Under the pieces are notes generated by a model. That model made no database searches. It was not told the DNA's origin and saw only the letters and a program-made list of their open reading frames with translations. 9,558 nt of DNA from the NCBI GenBank assembly GCA_021160865.1, contig JAGHBS010000128.1, positions 1 to 9,558 of the forward strand, given 5' to 3'. Below, in pieces: positions 1 through 6,304 of the stretch. The position numbers and the translations under genes are program-made. This stretch comes from Planctomycetota bacterium. Its GTDB lineage: Bacteria; Planctomycetota; Phycisphaerae; SM23-33. The first letter of the stretch is position 1. The number at the start of each line of letters is the position of its first letter.

Positions 1-30
1 CAATCTTTCCGCCCGAAACAGCAGTTTTTT

Positions 31-58
31 ATTATACGGCTCTCTGGCCAATATGCAA
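31..58 (-). promoter_or_regulatory. Putative sigma70-type promoter firing toward the left edge of the window
   Basis: On the minus strand a TTGCAT box (53-58) and a perfect TATAAT box (31-36) are separated by 16 bases, so transcription would start near position 24 and leave the window. The gene it would serve lies outside. The same TTGCAn-16-TATAnT layout recurs upstream of the hydrolase gene (1749-1776), which supports it modestly. No transcript evidence is available. Confidence 0.4.
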
Positions 59-259
59 GTAATTTTCCCTCAAACGGTTATATTTACCACAAGATTGCTC
101 TTTTGCAAGCAAAAATGTCCCCAAGCCGTTTTTGAGTCTTTGGGCGAGATTCACATCAAAGGCGTAGCAGCTGTTGATAACTACAAGTGCAATAGGTTAT
201 CTGTTCCATGGGTCCTTGTTTCACAAGGAGGTGTGACGTATTGAAAGAATGCTTTTAAG

Positions 260-291
260 GGAATCATCAAGCGCTGATTCCATAGTGAATC
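260..291. repeat. Overlapping inverted repeats 3' of ssrA, possible weak terminator
   Basis: GGAATCA (260-266) and TGATTCC (275-281) form a perfect 7-bp inverted repeat with an 8-base loop. The same central GATTC (276-280) can instead pair with GAATC (287-291). In the ssrA direction the larger hairpin is followed by CTTAAAAG rather than a run of T, so it is at best a weak intrinsic terminator or a 3'-end processing structure. The function is inferred only from position, about 65 bases beyond the mature tmRNA end. Confidence 0.35.
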
Positions 292-355
292 CCTGCTGCT
301 GGGTGGCACCTGGTTTTGCTTTGCGTTCGAGGCAGGATCGCAACGCCCCGTCGAC

Positions 356-706
356 TGGAGGCGGCGGGAATCGAACCCGCGTCCCGTGACGTTTCAATGT
401 CGGCTTCTACGTGCGTAGTCGTTGTTTTTTATCTCGTCGATGACGTCCCGCAACGACACGGTACGTTATCGACCAGCCCGATGTGTTCTCGTCGCTCGAT
501 TAGCCGGGCCACTTCCGAGCGACCAGTCCGCTACCTGACGCCCTGCCAGCCCCCGCGGACGAAAGACTGGCGGACGGGCTGCTAATTAAGCAGCCAGTGC
601 ATAGTTGCGATTGGCAACTATATTTTCCCAGGTTTTTTACCAGGCCACCTGGACCCTGGACACGCGACCGACATCTCTGACCGCCCGGTCGAATCCTTTC
701 GCCCCC
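356..706 (-). ncRNA. ssrA: Transfer-messenger RNA (tmRNA, SsrA)
   Basis: tmRNA rescues ribosomes stalled on broken mRNAs: it is charged with alanine, enters the A site with SmpB and supplies a short frame encoding a proteolysis tag. On the minus strand the 5' end reads GGGGGCG (706-700). It pairs over 7 bp, with one G-U, with CGCCTCC (363-357) just before discriminator A at 356. The T-arm with GGTTCGATTCC, and the family-typical GGATTCGACC just after the 5' strand of the acceptor stem, are both clear. The tag frame lies in the middle, and GC-rich stretches that could form the usual pseudoknots follow it. The 3' CCA is not encoded (the next template bases give GTC), so it must be added after processing. 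The mature length of about 351 nt is typical of a one-piece tmRNA. It has its own TATAAT box, and the hydrolase gene ends 74 bases upstream. Confidence 0.95.
586..615 (-). other. tmRNA tag reading frame, peptide ANRNYALAA
   Basis: Reading from the resume codon GCC (615-613) gives Ala-Asn-Arg-Asn-Tyr-Ala-Leu-Ala-Ala and then TAA (588-586). The resume codon is preceded by ATAGTT, much like the region before the resume codon in well-studied tmRNAs. The C-terminal YALAA matches the degron recognised by ClpXP in other bacteria. The Arg at tag position 3 is unusual, because that region normally carries Asp or Glu. The choice of resume codon rests on alignment with the family pattern. Confidence 0.85.
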
Positions 707-716
707 TCATAAATAT

Positions 717-722
717 ATTATA
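717..722 (-). promoter_or_regulatory. Probable -10 box of ssrA
   Basis: A perfect TATAAT sits on the minus strand 10 bases ahead of the mature tmRNA 5' end, so the primary transcript would carry only a few extra bases for RNase P to remove. It is preceded directly by GGGTG. No good -35 hexamer is present at 16 to 18 bases; the best stretch there is CAACAA. The box lies in the spacer after the hydrolase stop codon, allowing ssrA to be expressed independently. Confidence 0.55.
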
Positions 723-780
723 CACCCGTTGGATTGGCTTTGTTGTATATTATCGGAGTTTTCCAATGGCATTGTAGATA

Positions 781-1704
781 TTATTTGCCTGTCTTCAAAC
801 CCACTTTGCCGTCCGCCAGTCGTTCCATGCTTTTTACAATGTCATCTTCACGTAAGAACATTATGGTGATATGGTTTGTCATGGGTAGTATATTGAGTTC
901 CTTTTGGCCGGCTGCTGATTCATAAATCATCTTGCTGTCCGTGACGGGTACGGTCATGTCAAGCTGGCCATGCATGAGAATGATAGGACATTTTAATTTA
1001 GTGGCTGCCATTATTGCCGAGGCATCAGCCGGGTCAAACTTTGCGATCTTCCCTGCCTTTTCAATTACCTTCATTGCATCGGCTTCATTCAGGAGGGGTA
1101 AAAGTCTTCGACAGAAAGAGAAGATATCACGATTCGGAGCTACTGCGATAACCCCTTTGACTCGTGGGTCAATGGCAGCATATTGAATTGCCACCGCTCC
1201 ACCTAAATCGAATCCAAAGGCGAATATCGGTAAGGAAATTAGTTTTTCTTTCAGCAGTTGGTCGATTACATATTTCTGGTCATGTTTTTCTTTCGCCCCG
1301 AAGGTGACATACTTGCCAGTACTTCGGCCGTGGGCGCGCAGGTCAGGTAAGACTACGTCAAACCCCTTTTCGGCGAGCTTCTTTGCCAGGACGCGATAAT
1401 CTGCCTTGCTATTTCCAATATCGTGAAGAACAAGAACAGTTCCGCGAGATTTGCCTGACTCTGGCGATTTGTGCTTATATACCCAAACATCTATCTTGAT
1501 ACCATCGGGCATGGTATAAACTCTGGCAGCAGATATTCGCTTGCTCTTGAGGAGTTGATCTGATAAGCCCACAATCTCCTCCTTAACTTTGCCTTGTGTG
1601 GTATCTTGCTTGATAAGCATCATAGCATATTGAGTGGTTGTGCAGCCGGTGAGAAAAGCCGATAGTATTATCATTCCAATCAATATCCTTGTGATGTATT
1701 TCAT
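781..1704 (-). CDS. Putative alpha/beta hydrolase lipoprotein
   Basis: This 307-residue protein begins with a lipoprotein signal peptide: a hydrophobic segment at residues 7-17 and lipobox LTGC (18-21) with Cys21, so it should be lipid-anchored outside the cytoplasm. From about residue 86 it shows the alpha/beta hydrolase core. LVLHDIGNS (91-99) is the oxyanion-hole strand, DLRAHGRS (121-128) the next conserved loop, and GFDLGG (164-169) the nucleophile elbow. Asp249 in HGQLD and His278 are candidates for the acid and base. The elbow has Asp166 where most relatives have Ser, as in epoxide hydrolases and haloacid or haloalkane dehalogenases. The reaction and substrate are therefore unknown; esterase or peptidase names should not be assumed. 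A GAAAGGA Shine-Dalgarno lies 7 bases ahead of ATG, and a promoter is visible at 1749-1776. It follows mutL by 86 bases in the same direction, but no functional link is apparent. Confidence 0.85.
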   Translation of the reverse strand: MKYITRILIGMIILSAFLTGCTTTQYAMMLIKQDTTQGKVKEEIVGLSDQLLKSKRISAARVYTMPDGIKIDVWVYKHKSPESGKSRGTVLVLHDIGNSKADYRVLAKKLAEKGFDVVLPDLRAHGRSTGKYVTFGAKEKHDQKYVIDQLLKEKLISLPIFAFGFDLGGAVAIQYAAIDPRVKGVIAVAPNRDIFSFCRRLLPLLNEADAMKVIEKAGKIAKFDPADASAIMAATKLKCPIILMHGQLDMTVPVTDSKMIYESAAGQKELNILPMTNHITIMFLREDDIVKSMERLADGKVGLKTGK

Positions 1705-1748
1705 TGACAGTTCCTTTCAATACACACAGTTTCTTTTGACGGCGCTTT

Positions 1749-1776
1749 AGTATAACCGATTATCCCCAAGGTGCAA
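1749..1776 (-). promoter_or_regulatory. Putative sigma70-type promoter of the hydrolase gene
   Basis: TTGCAC (1771-1776) and TATACT (1749-1754) are separated by 16 bases on the minus strand, placing a start near 1742 and a leader of roughly 38 bases before the ATG at 1704. It fits entirely in the short gap after mutL, suggesting that the hydrolase does not depend on read-through from mutL. Confidence 0.5.
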
Positions 1777-1790
1777 TACATCTTTGGTTT

Positions 1791-3704
1791 TTAGGTTCTC
1801 TTGAACTGTTTTTCCAGCTCTTCTAAGGTAACGGTGATCGTAGTGGGTCTGCCATGTGGACAAGAACTGGAACGGTCTATTTCATCTGCTTTTGATAATA
1901 AAGCCTCGATTTCAGCCGGACTGAGCGGTTCGCCTGACTTTATAGCAGCCTTGCATGCCATCGTGGCGATGATACGTTCGAGCAATTCCGTCTGGTCTAT
2001 TGAAGGTGCATCAGCAAGAATGCCGATTACATCTCGCAAGAACTGAACTGGTGATACCTTGCGTTCAGCCATCAGGACAGGGACAGAATGGATAGCAATA
2101 CTGGTCGGGCCGAACTCGCTTACCTCCAAACCAAGGCGGTCGAATAGGTCTTGATAGCCAGCGAGGACGATTTTGTCAGTTTGACTGACTTCGACAATCT
2201 CAGGTATGAGCAATCGCTGCGATAGCAGATTACCTGCTGATAACCGCTGTGAAATTTCTTCAAAGAGTATCCTCTCATGCAAGGCGTGCTGGTCAATGAT
2301 AGCCAACCCCGTTTCTGTTTCGACGACGATATATGAATTGTGGATTTGAATAGCAGGCAGACCTAATCGTGGAGAAGGTTTTTCGGATTGAGCCTTTTGG
2401 GACGGAATGGATTGAAGGTCGATAGGAGCGTATTGAGGAGACTGTTTTATCGTATTGGCGAGTGAGTCAGTTTTGCTAATCGTCGCAGATGCTTGAGATT
2501 CTCTGCCGTGATGATTTTCTGTCTTATCAGAGGCGTATGGTTTGCCTATCGTTTTACCTTGGGGAATTTTTCTCTGCAGTTGAGGTTGAGAAGGTCGGGA
2601 TGATTTGAAGAACTCAGCCAATGCTTCCTTGAGCGATTCTCTGCGGTTTTCGATTTGAGCATCTGATCTTTGTTCTGTCGTTGCTATTCTGATTGACGGG
2701 GCAGAGGCAGTTTTATTGAGCACGTCGCGCAACGCACCAAAAAGTTGAGAATGCACCTTCTGGGCATTTCTAAAACGGACTTCTATCTTGGTCGGATGAA
2801 CGTTCACGTCGATATCTGCGGGGTCAATCTCGAGAAAGATGATAGCAGCAGGATGGCGTGTTGGCTCAGCAAGGCCTCGATATGCCTCTTTTAGAGCATG
2901 CGTGAGTATTTTGTCTCTAACGAATCGGCGATTGACGAAGAAATACTGCCATTTTGACGAGGTGCGTGCCTGGTGAGGTGGACAGATTAGTCCGGATACA
3001 ATGATTTCGTCTTCTTTACTGGTAAGGTCAATGAGATTATCAGCCAGTTCGGAGCCAAATAAGTCTGATAACCTTGCCCGAAGGGATTGATTGGCTGGTA
3101 AATGTAAGATGGGCTTTTTATTGTGTATGAGGGTAAATTCCACCTGGCAATTGGGTATGGTGAGTCGATAGAATTGTTCAAGTATATGCCCGAATTCAGT
3201 ATTAGCGGTACGTAAAAATTTCCGCCTTGCTGGTGTATTGTAGAACAAATCTTGAACGGTGATGACCGTGCCATGCCCTGGCATCGATGCTGGTTTGACG
3301 GGCTGGTAATTCCCACCTTCGATATGGATGGAGAATCCATGTGGTTCTTTTGAATCTCTGGGTTTGCTGATTGCATCGATACGTCCGACTGCTGCTATTG
3401 ATGCAAGGGCTTCACCACGGAATCCCATCGTTTGGATATTGAACAAATCTTCTGATTTTGCAATCTTGCTGGTGGCGTGGGGCATGAATGCTTTGGATAG
3501 GTCATCAGCGTCCATACCGATACCATTATCACGAACGGAGATGCTCTTTCGTCCACCGTCTTCGATGGTAATTTCGATAAATGTTGCCCCTGCGTCGAGT
3601 GAGTTCTCGATTAGTTCCTTCACCACGCTGGCGGGTCGTTCGATAACCTCACCAGCAGCAATTTTGTTTACCAACTCTGCAGGGAGTATGTGGATACCTG
3701 CCAT
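1791..3704 (-). CDS. mutL: DNA mismatch repair protein MutL (endonuclease type)
   Basis: MutL couples mismatch recognition by MutS to strand incision and excision. The 637 residues carry the full N-terminal GHKL ATPase: Glu33 in ENSLDAGA, DNGIG (59-63), ATSK (77-80), GFRGEAL (94-100) and DLFYNTPAR (152-160). A low-conservation linker covers about 335-445. The C-terminal dimerisation domain follows, with DQHALHERILFE (471-482), which fits the DQHA(X)2E(X)4E metal-binding endonuclease motif. ACK at 583-585 and CPHGRP at 615-620 complete the nuclease-site set. This predicts a nicking MutL of the kind found in bacteria without MutH, unlike the E. coli protein. The N-terminus starts exactly where family members start, and a GGAG lies 10 bases before the ATG. 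It is preceded by the response regulator gene by 106 bases, with no clear terminator between them. Confidence 0.97.
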   Translation of the reverse strand: MAGIHILPAELVNKIAAGEVIERPASVVKELIENSLDAGATFIEITIEDGGRKSISVRDNGIGMDADDLSKAFMPHATSKIAKSEDLFNIQTMGFRGEALASIAAVGRIDAISKPRDSKEPHGFSIHIEGGNYQPVKPASMPGHGTVITVQDLFYNTPARRKFLRTANTEFGHILEQFYRLTIPNCQVEFTLIHNKKPILHLPANQSLRARLSDLFGSELADNLIDLTSKEDEIIVSGLICPPHQARTSSKWQYFFVNRRFVRDKILTHALKEAYRGLAEPTRHPAAIIFLEIDPADIDVNVHPTKIEVRFRNAQKVHSQLFGALRDVLNKTASAPSIRIATTEQRSDAQIENRRESLKEALAEFFKSSRPSQPQLQRKIPQGKTIGKPYASDKTENHHGRESQASATISKTDSLANTIKQSPQYAPIDLQSIPSQKAQSEKPSPRLGLPAIQIHNSYIVVETETGLAIIDQHALHERILFEEISQRLSAGNLLSQRLLIPEIVEVSQTDKIVLAGYQDLFDRLGLEVSEFGPTSIAIHSVPVLMAERKVSPVQFLRDVIGILADAPSIDQTELLERIIATMACKAAIKSGEPLSPAEIEALLSKADEIDRSSSCPHGRPTTITVTLEELEKQFKRT

Positions 3705-3810
3705 GAAAAGAGCGCTCCATTATATCTGGCTTAAAAATAGATTTTACGAGGTTGTTTTAGTAAATCAAAAGGTGATTCGATAGTGCGGCTGTCCTTTTAG
3801 GTGTGGCTGG

Positions 3811-5202
3811 TTATTTCAATCCATATTCTTTAATCTTCCGGTAGAGGGTTCGTTCCCCGATGCCAAGGATTTTGGCTGCCTGTGTACGATTTCCGTTGAC
3901 CATTTTGAGGGTATTGGCGATGAGTTGCTTTTCGGCTTCGGATAGACTAATTCCTGCAAGAGCAAGGGCAGTGGTTCCGGATTGTTGAGCAAGTTCCGTT
4001 CCCTTTATTGCAGGAGGGATGTCCTCTACAGTGAGTTTTCCCCCACCGCTAAGAATTGCCATATTCTCAATCGTATTCCGAAGCTGCCTGACATTTCCAG
4101 GCCAATCGTATGAGCATAGTATCCGCATTGCATCAGGGCTGATACCGGTAATCTTCTTTGGAATATCCTTGCGAGACTCGTTTATCTTCTGGATGAAGTA
4201 ATGCACCAGCAGCGGGATATCCTCACGCCGTTCACGTAGTGGGGGGATTTTTAGAACTGCACCAGCGAGACGAAAATAAAGGTCTTCACGGAACTTGCGC
4301 TCCTCTACACGCTTGAGCAAATCGGTATTGGTGGCACTGATTACGCGAACATCGACGTGGATCGGTTCGTTCGAGCCAACACGAACGACCTCACCATTTT
4401 CAAGTACACGAAGCAATTTTGCTTGCATGGAGGCGGGCATATCACCTACTTCGTCAAGGAAGATAGTTCCACCGTTAGCGTATTCAAATCGCCCCGGTCT
4501 GGCGGTGGTGGCACCGGTATAAGCACCCTTTACATGCCCGAATAATTCATCTTCAAGCAGCGTTTCACTCAAGCCAGCACAATTCAAGGCTACAAATTTC
4601 GCATTTTTCCTGCCCGAATTGTTATGAATAGCCTGGGCGAGAAGTTCCTTACCCACCCCCGATTCGCCCTGGATTAATATGGGCAAACTCGACGGTGCAA
4701 TGCGTCGGGCAGTCTGGAGTACTTGCAGCATGGCAGGCGAATTGCCAACAATACCTTCAAAACCATAATGCTCGTCAAGCCTCTGACGCAATTCTTCAAT
4801 GGTCCGCTTCTGGATGACCCGTTCAGCAGCATGGTTGACAATGGCACGAAGTTTATCCAGATCAAGGGGTTTCTCAATATAATCACACGCCCCTTGCTGT
4901 AAGGCCGATCGACATGTGGGTACAGATGCGTGGCCTGTGATAAGAATTACTTCTGTATCAGGTGAGTATTCCCGAGCGGCTGATAAGACATCCAAGCCGG
5001 CCTCGTCGTTCTCCATAACAAGATCGGTGACGATAACGTCGTAATGCTTCTGGCGTAATTTTTCAATTGCCTGACTGGCTGAGTGGGCAATTTCAACATT
5101 GTGATTCTGCCTGGCAAGGCCCTCAGCCACGACTTCGGCATGAGCAGGCTCATCGTCAACTACCAAAACCTCACCACGGATATTTCCAGTTTGCTCATTC
5201 AT
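3811..5202 (-). CDS. NtrC-family sigma54-dependent response regulator
   Basis: This is a three-domain transcription activator of 463 residues. The receiver domain (about 11-125) has the acidic pair Asp16-Asp17, phosphoacceptor Asp60, Thr89 and Lys111. The AAA+ domain (about 148-390) has Walker A GESGVGKE (179-186), the sigma54-contacting loop as GAYTGA (226-231, a Tyr variant of GAFTGA), Walker B TIFLDE (246-251), FREDLYFRL with arginine residues of the finger region, and the WPGNVRQL sensor-2 segment (367-374). The C-terminal Fis-type helix-turn-helix is at about 437-458. Phosphorylation by the kinase encoded 62 bases upstream should drive oligomerisation and activation of sigma54 RNA polymerase. 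I found no -24/-12 promoter in the window, so its targets are probably elsewhere. The ATG start fits the family, but there is no evident Shine-Dalgarno, and a promoter lies almost on top of it. Confidence 0.96.
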   Translation of the reverse strand: MNEQTGNIRGEVLVVDDEPAHAEVVAEGLARQNHNVEIAHSASQAIEKLRQKHYDVIVTDLVMENDEAGLDVLSAAREYSPDTEVILITGHASVPTCRSALQQGACDYIEKPLDLDKLRAIVNHAAERVIQKRTIEELRQRLDEHYGFEGIVGNSPAMLQVLQTARRIAPSSLPILIQGESGVGKELLAQAIHNNSGRKNAKFVALNCAGLSETLLEDELFGHVKGAYTGATTARPGRFEYANGGTIFLDEVGDMPASMQAKLLRVLENGEVVRVGSNEPIHVDVRVISATNTDLLKRVEERKFREDLYFRLAGAVLKIPPLRERREDIPLLVHYFIQKINESRKDIPKKITGISPDAMRILCSYDWPGNVRQLRNTIENMAILSGGGKLTVEDIPPAIKGTELAQQSGTTALALAGISLSEAEKQLIANTLKMVNGNRTQAAKILGIGERTLYRKIKEYGLK

Positions 5203-5212
5203 ACATCATCAT

Positions 5213-5241
5213 AGAATACACTTATTCGTCGATGCTGTCAA
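5213..5241 (-). promoter_or_regulatory. Putative internal promoter of the response regulator gene
   Basis: A perfect TTGACA (5236-5241) and TATTCT (5213-5218) are spaced by an ideal 17 bases on the minus strand, inside the 62-base gap between kinase and regulator. The start point would fall near 5206, only about four bases before the regulator ATG at 5202. This would uncouple the regulator level from the kinase and produce a nearly leaderless mRNA. Confidence 0.45.
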
Positions 5242-5264
5242 AACTTGTAAGAAGGATACCTAAA

Positions 5265-6017
5265 TTAGTTAGCAGGATTTTCTGAAGACTCCTCGTGCTT
5301 GGTGGGTTTAAGAGGCAGTTCTATGACGAATCGTGTTCCTTTCCCGGGTTCGCTATCGAGGTATATTCTGCCCTTGTGTCTCAGGACGATACGCCTGGTG
5401 GTGGGAAGCCCCAATCCCGTCCCACCGGGCGTGGTAGTGTAATAGGGCTGAAATATCTTCTCCTGTCGTTCTGGCTCAATGCCCGGACCGGTGTCAATTA
5501 CCTCAATCACTGCATGGTCAGACCCACCTGATAGTTTCAAGAGCAGTTCTCCACCATCACTCATTGCTTGGGTGGCATTGGTCATAAGGTTCAATAAAGC
5601 CTGCTTAATCATGCCCGGATCAACCATACAGTTTACAGGTTCGCTCGGCAGGGATGTTCGTAATACTATGTGATGATGCTCTGCCTGGGGGCGGTAGAAA
5701 TCAGTCAATTCTTCTATAAGGTCGCGCAGGTCAATATTCTCAAGTTGTAATTCTTGCTTACCAACATAGTTGCGAAAATCCATAATAAAATCTTGAAGAC
5801 GCTGAATTTCTTTCTCCAATCGTTGAAGACGATGATAATTCCTCCGACAGCGGTCATCATTACTATTGGCGAAGTCTTCAGCCATGAGTTTTAAATTGAG
5901 TTTTATCGTGGATAGGGGATTGTTTATCTCGTGCGTCAGGTCACCAATGGACTTAACCAGCTCAACCAGTTCGTTATTGCTATTGGCAGAAGTACCTTGA
6001 TCGTTCATCTCTGTCAC
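5265..6017 (-). CDS. Soluble sensor histidine kinase without a recognisable sensor domain
   Basis: This 250-residue kinase consists almost only of the catalytic core. The HisKA dimerisation helix has phosphoacceptor His29 in the motif HEINNP (29-34). The HATPase domain shows the N box around LLNLMTNATQAM (141-152), G1 box DTGPGI (175-180) and an F/G2 region with TTTPGGTGLGLP (194-205). There is no transmembrane segment and no PAS or GAF domain; only about 25 residues precede the histidine region, so signal input must come through a partner or the core itself. The group resembles the NtrB/AtoS/ZraS kinases that partner NtrC-type regulators, and the next gene encodes exactly such a regulator. 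The start is GTG, chosen because GAGAGG lies six bases upstream; the in-frame ATG three codons later lacks a site of its own. It is divergent from asd. Confidence 0.94.
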   Translation of the reverse strand: MTEMNDQGTSANSNNELVELVKSIGDLTHEINNPLSTIKLNLKLMAEDFANSNDDRCRRNYHRLQRLEKEIQRLQDFIMDFRNYVGKQELQLENIDLRDLIEELTDFYRPQAEHHHIVLRTSLPSEPVNCMVDPGMIKQALLNLMTNATQAMSDGGELLLKLSGGSDHAVIEVIDTGPGIEPERQEKIFQPYYTTTPGGTGLGLPTTRRIVLRHKGRIYLDSEPGKGTRFVIELPLKPTKHEESSENPAN

Positions 6018-6070
6018 GATTTGCCTCTCATCAAATAAATAAAAGTCATTTAAGTTAGAGCCGATTCAAA

Positions 6071-6107
6071 CTTATTTTCTATCCGTATAGGAATCTTTCA
6101 AAATAAG
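6071..6107. repeat. Inverted repeat in the kinase 5' leader
   Basis: CTTATTTT (6071-6078) and AAAATAAG (6100-6107) form a perfect 8-bp inverted repeat around a 21-base centre. Inside it, CTAT (6079-6082) and ATAG (6087-6090) can form a small extra stem. If the promoter at 6140-6168 is used, this lies in the kinase 5' untranslated leader, about 55 to 90 bases ahead of the GTG. It could be an RNA hairpin or a protein-binding palindrome; AT-rich sequence produces such repeats fairly often by chance. Confidence 0.35.
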
Positions 6108-6139
6108 AGTCCTATTAGAAGGCACTTGGGTTTATGTAC

Positions 6140-6168
6140 ATAATACCAAAAATCAGACTTGAAGTTAA
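6140..6168 (-). promoter_or_regulatory. Putative promoter of the kinase-regulator operon
   Basis: On the minus strand TTAACT (6163-6168) and TATTAT (6140-6145) are 17 bases apart, and the -10 box is preceded by TGG, giving an extended -10 (TGnTATTAT). The start would be near 6133, leaving a leader of about 115 bases before the kinase GTG. It is a sigma70-type site; no sigma54 site was seen here. Confidence 0.45.
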
Positions 6169-6234
6169 TTCATAGCCGGCATCGTGGGTTGAATACAATG
6201 CGAAAATCTTCTTAGTATTGCGCGATGGATATTC

Positions 6235-6263
6235 TTGCACTATTTCTGTTTCAGTTGTAGAAA
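6235..6263 (+). promoter_or_regulatory. Putative asd promoter
   Basis: TTGCAC (6235-6240) is followed after 17 bases by TAGAAA (6258-6263), a weak -10, giving a start near 6270 and a leader of about 35 bases. An alternative -10 is TATTAT at 6279-6284, with TTGTAG (6255-6260) as a poor -35. Both options overlap the repeat array at 6239-6279, so a factor bound there would compete with polymerase. Confidence 0.4.
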
Positions 6264-6279
6264 TAGTTGTGAAAATAGT
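6239..6279. repeat. Operator-like array: 9-bp inverted repeat plus tandem 12-bp direct repeat upstream of asd
   Basis: ACTATTTCT (6239-6247) and AGAAATAGT (6259-6267) are exact reverse complements separated by 11 bases, so their centres are 20 bases apart, about two helical turns. In addition GTTGTAGAAATA (6254-6265) is followed at once by GTTGTGAAAATA (6266-6277), a tandem 12-bp repeat differing at two adjacent positions. This creates a third half-site, GAAAATAGT, at 6271-6279. The arrangement overlaps the probable asd -10 and start region, the usual place for a repressor site. The binding factor is unknown. Confidence 0.5.
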
Positions 6280-6304
6280 ATTATTTGGAGTTGGATAAAA
6301 ATCT

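Larger units (their letters stand above)
1..355. other. Gene-poor region downstream of ssrA
   Basis: I see no convincing gene in this stretch. The longest open frames lack a matching ribosome binding site and do not resemble any family I know. It holds the outward promoter at 31-58, a small inverted repeat (GATAAC at 176-181 with GTTATC at 196-201) and overlapping inverted repeats at 260-291. It lies immediately 3' of ssrA, so it probably serves as the ssrA 3' flank and the 5' flank of a gene to the left. Confidence 0.5.
6018..6304. promoter_or_regulatory. Divergent regulatory region between the kinase gene and asd
   Basis: No gene is supported in this 287-base AT-rich stretch. It holds the probable leftward kinase promoter (6140-6168), an inverted repeat in the kinase leader (6071-6107), the probable rightward asd promoter (6235-6263) and an operator-like repeat array (6239-6279). 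An antisense open frame running into it from asd has no family resemblance and is treated as a shadow. Confidence 0.7.

Noticed and set aside
53..244. 63-codon open frame on the plus strand
   Set aside because: No ribosome binding site, no family resemblance and irregular composition; probably chance.
304..319. Sigma54-like site TGGCAC followed by TTGC on the plus strand
   Set aside because: The spacer is six bases rather than the strict five, and it would drive transcription antisense into ssrA with no gene after it.
316..585. 89-codon open frame antisense to ssrA
   Set aside because: It lies within the structured tmRNA gene and its composition reflects the complement of that RNA.
3719..3724. 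Perfect TATAAT on the minus strand just before mutL
   Set aside because: No -35 at usable spacing, and a start seven bases on would remove the GGAG ribosome binding site of mutL.
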